Source: Brachypodius melanocephalos (Eukaryota > Chordata > Aves > Passeriformes > Pycnonotidae). From it: DNA of 64,000 bases. This document shows positions 49,830 to 61,854 of the stretch, piece after piece. The translations under genes and the position numbers were made by a program. Where the stretch lies: contig VZSR01002420.1 of assembly GCA_013398615.1 (NCBI GenBank), positions 2,597,624 to 2,661,623 on the forward strand, in the 5' to 3' direction. The notes beneath the pieces are model-generated. The model had not been told where the DNA came from and did not search any database. It saw nothing but the letters and a program-made list of their open reading frames with translations. Position 1 is the stretch's first letter; every line of letters begins with the position of its first letter.

Positions 49830-50350
49830 AATAAACGTAATTAGGCCCAGACAAGTTCTGAAAGTATTATTAAGGTGCTTTTAAAGCTAAGCTAAACTCA
49901 AATCAAGATCCACACTGCCATTAAGGCTTTAATTAATTACTTTGGGAACATACCTGGTCTTATATGCCAGAGTGGAGGTATCTGCCTTTTTCAAGGGCTG
50001 TGTTACAAGACTCTGGCTGATATTTTCACAGGAAGGTGAGGAGGTCAGCATCCATTTATATTTTCATTGATGGAGGTGGTGCCTACTGTCCAATTACATT
50101 TCTTACTGATAGTTACCAGCATATGTCTAATATCTACTAGACTGGATAATATTATTAGTTTTGAATAACTAATTAAGGTTTAACAGGTTTCTGTGGGGTT
50201 TTTTTAAAAGTTTATATATATATTTTACTCACCCTTTTCATCTGTCAGGGTCATATGTCAAAACATGACATAAAAAATTAATCGTAAGTTTCTATTAATC
50301 TATTATTCATTCACTTAAGTGGGGCTATAGTGTAGCAATTTCCTTTGTTC
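49830..50350. promoter_or_regulatory. Possible conserved noncoding stretch
   Basis: Homeodomain-type cores are frequent, for example CGTAATTAGG near 49838, TTTAATTAATTAC near 49930 and AAATTAATCG near 50277, with no repeat signature. This texture is typical of vertebrate developmental enhancers, but conservation cannot be seen from one genome. Confidence 0.15.
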
Positions 50351-50745
50351 TGTTTATGGGAGTGGACTTCTCTTAGGTCTTACTGCAAATAATCAAAAAT
50401 ATTTGAAGGACTCCCCATAAAAAAATTCTCAGACGTGCCACTAGCTCTTGGCTCTGCTGCTGGGGGGAAGGGAGTGCATGTAATAGCCAAAGTAAGCAAT
50501 TCATTTCATATCCTCTTCTAAAAGGAGTAAGATTGTGTCAGCCCTTTCTGAGGAGCCCTTTTGAAATCCTTCACAATATTACACAGATGTCGTTTCCATA
50601 CTTAATTCCTGTAAGCAGCAAGGGAACTTAACAAATTAAGAAAAAGGTCTTAATATATTTTCCAGATTCTATACTAATTTTTTTTTTTCTCTAAAAACCC
50701 TACTCTGTGGCAAATTCTTTGGTGGATATTTGAATACGCAAACAA

Positions 50746-50790
50746 GACGTTTAATTAAGCAAATTACGTAAATGTAATTACGCAAGTTCT
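50746..50790. promoter_or_regulatory. Homeodomain-site cluster
   Basis: TTAATTAA at 50751-50758 is followed by AATTACG at 50762-50768 and again at 50776-50782, with a 14-base period. TTACGTAA overlaps the first copy. The arrangement is seen directly; enhancer function is inference. Confidence 0.2.
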
Positions 50791-51549
50791 GTGGGGTACC
50801 TGTGATGGGGACAAACCAGGGTGTCAAACAAAGGGCAGTTGTGGTTGCACGTAATTTCGGTGCCCTTAACTTGAGCAGTGCTTTCTCTTAGCGTGAATGT
50901 TGGTCAGGGAGGCACATGCTGTGATCCAGCACTTTGCCTGTCTGGAAAATCCCTCAGCTCCCCTTGAAACAAAGGTAAAGTGACCTTCACTAGCAGCGTG
51001 CTCGATTTCCTAAGAGAACAGTTAAATACCTCAGCTTGTTGGCACACCCAGAAGTGAATTGACTTGTCTTTTGGATGGAATTCAAAAAATGACCAATGTC
51101 TGCTTCAGTCACTTTTACGCAAACCAAGGGCCGGGGCAACGCGCCATCCCCAAGCCCTCAGCTTTGCCCTGGGCTTGGTATGTGCACCGGTGATTTAGTG
51201 GAAATAAGTGCAGCTGCCTCTGAAGACTGAACTCAGCCCTAGCTGAAGTCACTTCTCACCGAGACTGGATTTGTACCAGGGCAGAGTTGCAGGGAAAAGA
51301 AGAAGTGATCAATCATATTTTCAGCATGAATGTTGCTCGCCTGCTTCTGGCGATTCTTTCACGCTAACACAGCCCTGCTGGCAGCTGTTGAGTTGCTCTT
51401 TGTAGTTTCACCCCCCATAAAAATGTTATCAAGATGGAATTTTGGCTGCAGCCTCTCACAATGCCTCCTTCAACTTGTACCTCCTGGGATGTGTGAGAAT
51501 AAAACCCCAAACAAACATTAGAAAACCAGGAAACACTCCATTAAGGCCT

Positions 51550-51835
51550 CCCCGCAAACCGCAGGGTTGGGGAGAGCAGCAGCAGGATGCGGTGCTGCGC
51601 AGGTTCTCGTTTTCACTCATCAGGCAGGGGCAAAAGCCACGGCTTTCAGTCTCAGATATTTGGAGAGTAGCTTAGAGTCTGCAGGATCCTTCAGAAAAGC
51701 CACGGTGTGCCGTGGAGCTCCTGGCTGTGCAGCTGGAGCCCGGGAGAGGAGGCAGTGTGCTGACTCCAGCGCGGCCAGGCAGTCAGCAGCGGATGCTACT
51801 TGTGAGAAACGCTCAGAAACCAGGCAGAGAAGTTA
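51550..51835. other. GC-richer patch with several open frames
   Basis: Plus-strand frames of 77-89 codons overlap here (51442-51675, 51567-51836, 51712-51975), with moderate CpG content and a short hairpin (CCACGG TGTG CCGTGG) at 51700-51715. No known domain. A noncoding exon or regulatory patch is possible. Confidence 0.15.
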
Positions 51836-51856
51836 ATGCACCTCTTTCTTATGCCT

Positions 51857-51880
51857 TTTGTTTGTTTGTTTGTTTGTTTT
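51857..51880 (+). repeat. (TTTG)5 microsatellite
   Basis: Five TTTG units followed by TTTT. Confidence 0.95.
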
Positions 51881-54800
51881 CTAATGAGGAAGGCAGGAAA
51901 GTAAGAACTAAGCATGCTGATTTGAATCTGCTTTGCATCCAGCACTTAGCTCCACTAAGACAAGATAAAACCTGAGTTTGGGGGCATGAATCCCACACCG
52001 AGGTCTGACACCTTTTGTCCTTGCTTCAAGCTTCCTGCAAATCTAGAGGAGACACCACCTTGACCTCTCACTTCTTTCTGCACTGCAGTTAAATTTGGGA
52101 TGAAATGCATTGCATGGAAAAATGTGTATTGAATACCTCCAGGAAATATTCCTAAAAGTGAGCTCCACTGTTTAGTTACCTTGCTATTTTCCTGACACAA
52201 GGCAAAGACAAGGCTGTGGCAAGCTTAACAGCTACAAAATAAGTGATGAGGCATTGTGTGCTGTGTTTCTGCTCCAGCATATTGCCAGGGATAACAACAG
52301 GCTTTATGAGAATCTGTAGAAACACCAGCATGATGCTGCAGGAGGGAGATTTTATTTGCTGCCAATGCAGCCAAATTGGGGATTGTGAGGAGACCCAGGG
52401 AATTTACTAGAAGTGAGGAACCAAGGCAGCAGTCAGGAAAGCAGCCTCCTGGTCAGAGCAGGACACTGCCAAGGTTCCTGCAATTCCAGACCACACTTCC
52501 AAAAGCCAGCCTAGCAGCCAGGACAGGACAGAAGGCAGCCACCTCCTGGTACTGGGAGAAAGGCAATCATGGGAAGATAAAATTTCCGTCCTGAGCCTGC
52601 AAAATGCTGTGATTCTGTGAAAATGTTTGGGTCTACTGCCAGCAATGCTGGAAATGCTCAGACGGGCCATTCCTCAAGCAGAGGCAAATGAACGTGCAGA
52701 TCAGCAACTGGAAGAGGAGCAAGTGCAAAAATGTTCTTCCTGGCAGACACATCCTCTGTATAAACAGTGACCTCCCACAGGAAGAAAATAAGAATGTGGT
52801 ATGGTCTTAGATCTGTGAAAAGTGGCGCATTCTGATCCCAAGCAGTGCTTTTATTTTTGAACTCTTCATACATTTCTGCTGCTCCACTGTCTCTTGTACC
52901 CAGATCTCTGATGATGGCTTTTGGGGAAAAACATCAGAGATCTTTTTCTCTGGAGTGTGATCATGCTCCTACAAGGTGCTTTGCCATTGACAAAGGAGGA
53001 GGAACGGGGCTTTCATGCTGTTTTGTGTTTGGCTTATCTTCATCCATTCAGAAATGAATATCATTGTGCCTTTCTGCACTGTGTAAGTGGGAAAACATAA
53101 ACACTTGCTTTCAAAATTATGGAAGAAAACATATTCTGCCTCTAATACACTGAAAATAAAACTCATAGGGTAAGATATCGATTTCTATTTTAATAGTTTG
53201 AATTCATATAAAAAGCATTTAAATCCATACTTGGATCACACTATCAGTTGCAGTCTAAAAAGAGAAATTTCACAAAGAGTCCAGCTGTGTTATTTTAGAG
53301 TAAAAGTGCAGCAAGTCACAGGAGAATCAAGTTTGATGGAATATAACTAACTCTTTACCACTCTTCTTCAATGAATTAGCAGCACATGAGTCAGGCTGGT
53401 ACTGATTATCTTGCCTCTCATATTGATCAGCCCCTCTTCCTTTAAAATTTCTTGGAAAAAAAAATACTCAAAGCTTTGTTCCAATTCCAGTACTGTGATT
53501 TGAGGCTGGACTGAAAAGTTTAAGCTGTGCTGGTGTCACAGATACTCACGTGTCTGACTGCAGAGCTAATGATAATTACTCTGTTTCAGAGAGGAGAACT
53601 CTATGACTCCAAATAATTTTGGGTTTGTGCCTGTTCTTCCGTTAGAGAATGCATTTCAACCCCAAGACTGCTGCATTACCCGAGTGTGTTTCTGGTCTGT
53701 GATTTGGTGTTCTGTCCCAGATGAGCAGCCCATGTTCTGGCTGCTGCAGAGGAGACAGAGTGCTCAGGGGTTGGGGAATGTTGCACAGCTCCAGCAGTGC
53801 TCCACTGCCATGAAAGCTCACAGGTCTCACTGACTTAACTGCACTCAGAAATAGGGTATAAGTCTGAAATTCAGGAATTTGGGCCTCGGGGCATGCTGAG
53901 TTTCTCCAGGTGTTGCTCTTGCAAAACTGAATAGCACATCACTGTAAATTATCCCTTGGAAATGCAGTAACCTGGAATCATGGCTTTGTGAATTGATTAT
54001 TTTCTCCCTGTAAATAAAAATATCCTCTGATATACAACAATGAATGAATCGAAAGAAGATTTGTTTTGCACCAAAGCTGTGCTACACGTGCACAAACACA
54101 GGATAAGTCTTCTGTTCCATCACATGCTAATTATTTGCATGAAAAAATGAAGAAAAAAGTTCACACGGGTTTTGCTAACAAGAACTTAGAAAGAAAATAT
54201 TTAGTTACAGGTGCACAGAAAATTCTACGGATATTTTGTCACATTTTTGGAAGAAACAGACAATTTGCACATTGGAAAGGGTATTGGAAAGCATAATGGC
54301 CTCAGCTTAAGGAACCTGAGTGACCAGGGATCAGGCCCTCTGAGCAGAGGAGGTGGATTATCATTGCAACAGAGTGTGTGGTCCCTTCAATGTGGTGAAA
54401 TATTATTGATGAGATGTAAGGTCAGTGCAGCTGGAACACTCTTCTCTGGACAAAGCCCATGCAAGCCACTAGGAAAGAGACAATCCAATCTATACAGCTT
54501 GTTGGTTCATAAGCAGAGTCTAAAACGTGTAAAGCTGGGTTTTAATGTGTGAGGGATCTTTTTTGCCTTTCATGTGATGGCATTCATGAAAATATTTAGT
54601 CTGAAATATATATATATACAGGCATATCTAACATTTCAGGAATCTTTTGGATCATCTTGCATTATCTTGGCTGTTCCCAGCTGAACTGAGATTGCCAGAA
54701 ACGTGTCTGGGCTGGATATGGCTTGGAAAGAAACTGACCCTACAGTAAAGTCAGCAATTCAGACACAGATAACTTTTTTCCCCTCTGTTTTATGATTTTT

Positions 54801-57253
54801 CTTTGACAAAAAGTGAATTGAAAAACCATACAGAAGGTAAAGCTAAAATGAACAGAAAAGAAGTAGATATTAAACTTAATCTCCTACCTTAAAACAGTGC
54901 AGATCTTGATTAAGTTTGACATTGTCACTTTCAGATGATTAAAACATTTTACAGAGCAGTGTGCTTGAGATGTGTATACATGCACATAAAGTTGAGCCAT
55001 GGCATGCCAGAGAAAAAGCTTGTAGAAAAGTTTCTATTTCTGTTTAACAAAATTTTTATGAGGGGACATGCATTTCTGCCTGCTCTGTGTTCTATTTTTT
55101 TTTTTTTTTTCTTTTCCTAGTAAATACATTTATGGGTTATAAACCTACTAGTCTGTACTAGGAGAGGATCCAGGCTGTTTACGGTAGAATTGCCAGGCGA
55201 ATGATATGTTTTAGTTCCACTGTAAATTAGCTTGATGGAGCAGTAATTGCTTGCATCAGTTAGGAACGTGGGTTTATATGTTTTATGGTATATTAAGACA
55301 CTGACTGCACTTGTGCAGTGCAATGTGAAATCTTCCCTCAGATGAAGTCTGCCTGGCCTTTTCTGTGCTCGCTGCTGTCTATAACTAAACCATCATTACC
55401 GAGGACTTCATGTCATTCGGGTCTCGTGTGAGCAAAAACTTGGCTCAGATAGCTTTCACGTGTCACATATTTCACGTACCCATATTTCATATTTACCATT
55501 TAGCTCTGAAAGCCCTCAGAACTAGAAGCTACATGGCTTGCCAGGCGAGGAACATCAGTGGCAGAAATCCCTTCAGCTGTAAGGAGCTGAGGATCGTTCT
55601 GCTCATCTCAGGATTTTTCCAACCCTCCACAAAACACAAAAGCAAATCCTTTGTGCTTCTCACGGTGGGCAGCGTGGCCTGTGTTGCCTCCCAGGTGGTG
55701 CCTTTTGCTCTGCTGGGGCACAGCACACTGGAAACAGGTTTTCCTCTGCTCCATCCTGAAACTGTGCTATGGAGAGAAGGGAGGGGTGCTCAGCGCAGCT
55801 CTGGCAGCTGAAAAAAGGCTCAGTCACAGCCTAAGCAGGCTGCTGGGAGGCTGCCCCTCGGCCAGGACATCCCTTCTGCTCTGTGCCTCTCTCATTACTG
55901 CACCAGGTTGTCCGGTGTCACAACAGAACCAAAATGCAGCTCAGCCAGTATCTCACACCATCCCGATTCCTGATTTTTTTCCCATTACAGGCAAGTTCCA
56001 TATCAGGAGAACACACGACTCTCTGATTTTTGTCTCATCTGGCCAGTGCTAGAGCACGTGATTGTGAAAATTCAATCTTGCAGGTCATATACATCCCTCT
56101 CTAGAGTGGATGAGGATACCTTTTGGAATGAAATTCTGGTGCCAGCACCTATATTTCCCAATGAAGAAGTCATTACCCACACGTATTCTCTAATACTTGC
56201 TTAAAATTTGCTGTTTCTACAAGCGTTCTTGCCAGTAAATGCAATAGCTAGAACATGCACAGTAAGCAAACACAAAGAGGGCATTGAAACAGTTGAAGAG
56301 AATATGTTTATAAACTGAAATGAATATTCATTGGAAACTTTTTTAACAGTGCTCACCAGTTCTATATTGGAATACTGTGTAAAGTTTACACTCCATATAA
56401 AGAGTTACACTGTTCCCTTGTGAAATCCGTCTTCTGCACTACCTCCATATTGGATATTTGCATTTTTAGAAATACCATCTGCCAAACCCCACACAGACTG
56501 CAAGTGATTTCCTGGTTATATATTTTGGATATTCTGTGGTTAGAAAACTATGGAGCCATATTACATGTCCTAGCCTCCAGAACATCTGTGAGACTGAAAC
56601 CACATGAATATAAGCAAGTCAGCAGGATAAAAATGATGGAGATTTTCAGTTATATTGTATAGGCATGCTTGCAAAATTTTTTCAGTTTTATAAATTTATC
56701 TCTGTGTATGTGCTATTTTCTTATTGTCTCTACAAACAGCTTTTAAATGTTACTTTATGCATTGAATCAAATCATCTTCAAACTCTTCTCCCCCAAAAAT
56801 CTGAACTATCTCTTTTCCTTCTCCATCCCAGGCCCTTTTGCCAGCATCCGTCTAAAGAAGGCACCCAAAATTTAGTAGCTGGACTATTCATTAAACAAAA
56901 ACTGGCTTGACTTTCAGTTCTGTGTTTCTTTCCTCTACTTGCAGTCAAAAAGTGAAAGGCATAATGGTGACTGAAACTCAAGTTTTGGCAGACCTGGTTG
57001 ACTATGGAAGGCGATCAAGGCACATGAATACATTAAATATAATAGTCATATAGGCATATAAATATATTATCTTTAAACCAAGCTTTAATGTGCACAGGGT
57101 AAGCAACTGAATGTTGTCTGTGGAGAGCTACTGGGATAGCCACAATTCTTCTGGTCTGCTAAAACGTGGGACTAACTTTGATGCCTGCTTTTCCCCCCTG
57201 AAAAAGGGGAGATTTTGGACCTAGTTTTGGTTCTGTATTGGCATTGCCAGGTA
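51881..57253. other. Noncoding sequence, no gene recognised
   Basis: Unique DNA with short frames only. A (TA)n run lies at 54606-54618, a T16 run at 55095-55110, and a short hairpin (ACTGCAC TT GTGCAGT) at 55304-55319. The GC-richer 55530-55900 stretch has overlapping frames of up to 133 codons with no recognised domain. Confidence 0.5.
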
Positions 57254-58530
57254 TTCACAGAATCACAGAATGGTTCGGGTTGGAAGGGCCTTTAAAGATC
57301 ATCCAATGGGCAGGGAGGTCTTCCACTAGACCAGGTTGCCCAGATCCCCATCCAACCTGTCCTTGAACACTTCCAGGAATGGGGAAGCCATAACTGCTGT
57401 GGGCAACCTGTGCCAGCACCTCAGCACACTCATAGTGAAGAATTTCTTTCTAATATCTAGTATAAACCTACCTCTTTAACTTTGAAGCCATTACTCCTTG
57501 TCCGCGCCCTTGTAAAAAGTCCCTCTTCGGTTCTCTTGAAGGCTCCCTCTAGCTACTGGAAAGTGCTCTCCCTGGACTTGCTCCAACCACTCCATGTTTT
57601 TCCTGTGTTGGGGCCCAGGGCTGGGCACAGTACCCAGGGTGGGCTCTCATGGCAGTGGAACAGAGAAGGGGAATCACCTCCTCTGTCCTGCTGGCCTTTT
57701 GATTTGCCCTTAGTGAAGCCTTGTTGTCTGTCCCCAATATCCTCATCGTTGTCCACATGCCTTAGCAGGGTTTCCAGGAGGATCTGCTCCCTGGTCTTAC
57801 TGGGCACTGAGGTAAGGCTCAGTAGTAGTAGTTCTGTAGTTCCCTGGGTTTTCCTTATTTCCCTTTTTGAAAACGAGGGCTATCTTTGCCCTATTCCAGT
57901 CAGCAGGAACTTCACTGGACTGCCATAACTTCTCAAATATGATGGATCATAGCTTACCCACGTCCTCAGTCAGTTCCCTCAGGACCTCTGGATGCTTTTC
58001 ATCAGGTCCCATGAACTTGTGACCCTTCAAATGGCCTTGAACCTGATCTTCTGAATACTGAGGTAAAAATATTATAGAGTATCACAGTTTTCTCCATATC
58101 CCAGAAAACCAGCTGTCCTGTTTCCTAGTGGAGAGCATTCACATTTTCATTGGGAAAATTTAATTCTATCAGGCTTTAGCTTTCCAAACCTGATTCCTGC
58201 CTGCACTGATAATATCTTTGTATCCCAGTCAGACTGCCTGTGCCTATTTGCGGGGCATCTGTAGGCTTCCTTTTTGTGTTTGAGTTTGCCCAGGATCTCT
58301 TTATTCATCTGGCATTTTTGACCAGCGTTCTCTTGACTGGGAAGCGTCCCTCCTGATCTTAGAGGAGGGGATCCTTGGATATCGACCAGCTTTTTGAGGA
58401 CCTTCTTTCCTCCAGGGCTTTGTCCCATGGTGTTGTACCAAGCAGACCCCTGAAGAGGCCAAATTCTGCTCTCCTGATATCCCTCCTTGCTGCCCTAAGG
58501 GTCTTGTACTTCACTTGTCAGGTATTTGCT
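57254..58530 (-). mobile_element. CR1 LINE, internally deleted copy
   Basis: The 3' terminus is at 57254 (TTCACAGAATCACAGAATGG). The 3' untranslated landmarks follow: TTGGAAGGGCCTTTAAAGATC, CACTAGACCAGGTTGCCCAG, CAACCTGTCCTTGAACACTTCC, TTTCTTTCTAATATC and CCATTACTCCTTGTCC. At about 57696-57703 it jumps straight into the reverse-transcriptase frame, minus-strand GFTKGKS at 57701-57720 and PSKTREQI at about 57781-57804, then continues into the linker region to about 58530 (minus-strand view TGAAGAGGCCAAATTCTGCTCTCC). The catalytic core and the C-terminal part are missing. CR1 moves by target-primed reverse transcription; this copy cannot make a working enzyme. Confidence 0.93.
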
Positions 58531-61500
58531 GCTTTGACTTCCTCCTTTATGAGACTTAGATAATATTTGTCTATCTTGCAAATCTGCTGGGCTCGGTCAT
58601 ATTTTATGTCTTGGGTACTTTTGGGGAAGCGGTTGTTATGCTGCTGTGTCAATGGATCTTGTTATTCACTGTTTTGGAGATTACAATCTGATAAGGCAAT
58701 TGAAAACCTTAAAAAAGGTAAGTGCATCTAAGGAGTCCCATCCTGCTACATAACTTAGAGCAAGATCGCTTTAAAAATCCAGGTGATATGTGTCTACTTA
58801 AAGAATGAAGGAGCAATCCAGGGAGAGTAGCAAAATATCTAAATATTAAGTAAGGTTTGATTCTCTCATTTGCTTCTGGGAGCATTTCAGAAAATGCCAT
58901 TGGGAAGCAGATCACAGAGACTTTACAAAAGGCTGCTTTAAGTCATTAAAACAAAATATCTGCACCTACAAACATGAATATTAGTCATTCTACTAATGTG
59001 ATGGGAGTCTCTGGATTTTATGGTGGTTTTACAGGGGGCCTTGAGGTATAATTTTGTCGTGACTAGTTTGCATGGTCACGCCTCTGACCACAGAATTGTT
59101 CTTAAAGCCACTATGGCCTCTCAGTTTCATTAAAAACATTGCAGAGAAGTTGTCTCAGTTAGGACTTTTTTTTTTTTTAATTTTACTGTCACATGTATAT
59201 GTTCATATTTATACATGCATATATATATGAGAGTGAAAAAATTCAGAGTTTTTTGCCCATATATATAAATAATAGCTACAAATACATTTACATGCTATCT
59301 TTTTAACTATATTATTTTTAATTTCTCTGGGGGAGATGACCATTTATTCTAAAAACAGTTTAACCGTAAAAAGAAAGATAACAGCCTGCATAACTGGATT
59401 TTAGTTTAATGTATTTGGCTCTTGAAAGAGGTTTAATGTAAACTGTATTCATGCATCTTTTATATTCATATATATTTGTGCATCCATAAAAATATTTAAA
59501 CATATAAATCTAATTGCTCATATGGGAGTGCTATAGCATAGAAGGTAAGTTTTATTTAGCTAAGAAATGAAGTACCTCTACTATATAGAGGTTTCAAACC
59601 CAAATTATTTCTATTAATTTGTTGCTTTTATCAAAAAGAAGTGTGTGAAATATGGCCCTACTAAAGTCCATGGCAAATCTCCCACTGTCTTCAAAGGGAT
59701 CTGTATTTCACCCCGTATGTTTTCTCAAAGAGGGCTGCCAATAACATCTGCCAGCTGGAGATCCAGCTAGATGTGGGTTAAGACAAAAGAAATGTGTGTC
59801 AGCATTTCATTGCACGACAAAGGGTGAAGGCTTTGGAAGTCTGCTGTGGCAGATTAGCACACAAAATGTACTTTTTCCTTTTAAACAAGACAGGGGGAAA
59901 CACTTGCCTGATATTTCTGTTTTGGTGCATCGTTTTAGGCACAACCACATAAGGCACAGCTGTGGAGTCAGGGTCCCTCACCTCAGCTGCCAGGTTTAAG
60001 AATGTTTGTGGTCCCATTTCCCTTGAAATCTCACCCCTGCTCTCTCTGGAGATTGTGTGCATGCTTTTCTGTTTTGTACTCTCTAATTTTCCAGATTATG
60101 GCCCCGTTTCTGTCAGCTTGATACGTGGATCATCACTGAGTGAGGCAGTTTGTGGTCTACAACCTCCTCAAAACCACTCCATGTACTTGTAGAAAATCAG
60201 CCTTATCTGGGAGAAGTCTCTCTCCTGGTCCTACCAGAAGTGCTGTTACTTCACTTATCTCCAACATTATTCATTAAGGGAAGAAAACAACATATGACCT
60301 TAAGTTGGAGAAGCTGACACTGCAGTAAATGTGCTCTATCTAGAAAGGGCAACCTCTGGCACTCAGGTTAGAGGTCTGGATTTGCAAGGTTTCTCCTGTG
60401 TGTTTATGGACAATACTGATGTTGCTTCTGTATATTTTCACTTCAGTCTCATAAAAATTCTACACATGGATAAGAATAGCTTTATAATATTATTTTTCTG
60501 ATTAACAGGCTGCACATGGGTAAGAAAAATTGGAAAGTGTAAAGCTTGTATTCCTATGGGCCATGAATTAAAAATGAAAACCACAGGTGGTTTGGGTTTT
60601 CTCCTTCTAAATCAAAACATGATGACTGAGGCTTAGCCAAAACCAAAATATGGCTGCGCATGGCCATTTTTTAATAAAAGTCCCTCAGATTTGTTATACA
60701 TTCCATTGAAAATCTTTATAGTGAGCATGTTAGTCACCGCAAGTGTCTTGCCCAGAATGGAGTTTCTCATTTTATTGGTTTTAAACTTTTTTTTTTTTTT
60801 CTTAATATTCCTAACATTTTGCAAACACGTACTGTCTTTTTGAACAGGACATATCTCTGAGATTGCCTTCTGTATTACATGCCAATATTCCTTTAAGAGA
60901 GAAATCTTTGTTTTGGCTTCTAATGAACATTATATTATGATAGCCTAAGAACCTTGAAGTCACGCAGCTAAAACATTACAATGATAAGGATTCATTCTTT
61001 TTATCTTCTCTTTATGCTATCAAAAGATGTTTTGCTTAGTTCATTCTGTCAGATATTTAATAAGATTAATCATTTTCTGACCCTGAAAACTCAAGCACTT
61101 CAGTACATTGAAAAAATGAACAGGCATAGAAAAGATTTACATTGTTTGTCGTGTCCAAGAAGATAGAGATCTATGCAGCAACAAATATTCAAGCTATTGC
61201 TCATCATTATGAATAGTAAACTGTAGGCCTTAGAGGGTCAGACAAAGGCAAGTGTTGACTTATTTAATCATGTTCCAACATAAAAAAGTAATCGAGAATT
61301 AACTAAGTAATAATCCTGCTTAAGCTAGTTTAAAAAACAAAAAAAAAAAAAATTGCTAGGGCTATTGGAACAATTCCCTTCAGGAAAAAAGCCTTGTGCA
61401 TATTCCCCCCTTCCACTTCATAATTTCCACTTATTTATTTTATTAACACATTATTTAAAAACTCTTAGGAACAGACTTACAGAAGACTTTGGAAGTTTCT

Positions 61501-61784
61501 TTTTGAAGTTTTCTCAAAAATCGTTAAGTGCCTAAAAATTGCACAAGAAAGCAAATGACATCCAAACCATAAATGAACGAGAAGCCTGAAAGTTGGAAAC
61601 TGGCAGCATTTACAAGATGACTGCCTTTTTTAGGTTTATTCAGTAATAGAAACTCAGTAAGAAAAATATCAGCATCTTTCTTCAGAGAAGTGCCAAACAT
61701 CCCTCCCTCAGAGCAGTAAGATGAGACTTGCAAGTACTTACCCCTTGATCAAAATGTGGGGCTTTGACATTAGACACTCAGACC
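58531..61784. other. AT-rich noncoding sequence, no gene recognised
   Basis: 59160-59560 is especially AT-rich, with ATATATAT and TACATGCAT-type strings. T-runs lie at 59166-59178 (13) and 60787-60800 (14), and an A-rich run at 61332-61352. No exon or repeat family was recognised. Confidence 0.55.
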
Positions 61785-61854
61785 TGGGGGTTTTGTTTTG
61801 GGTGGGTTTTTTTTGTTTGTTTTGTTTTTTGGGGGTTTTTTTTGTTTTTTTTTT
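61785..61854 (+). repeat. 70-nt tract of only G and T
   Basis: No A or C on the plus strand from 61785 to 61854. GGGGG blocks alternate with T-runs and TTTG units. It has the same composition and strand bias as the tract at 6593-6734. Confidence 0.95.

Noticed and set aside
52376..52625. Sequence ending GTGATTCTGTGA as another CR1 3' end
   Set aside because: Only the terminal 8-bp-like repeat matches; the upstream 200 bases lack the CR1 landmarks.
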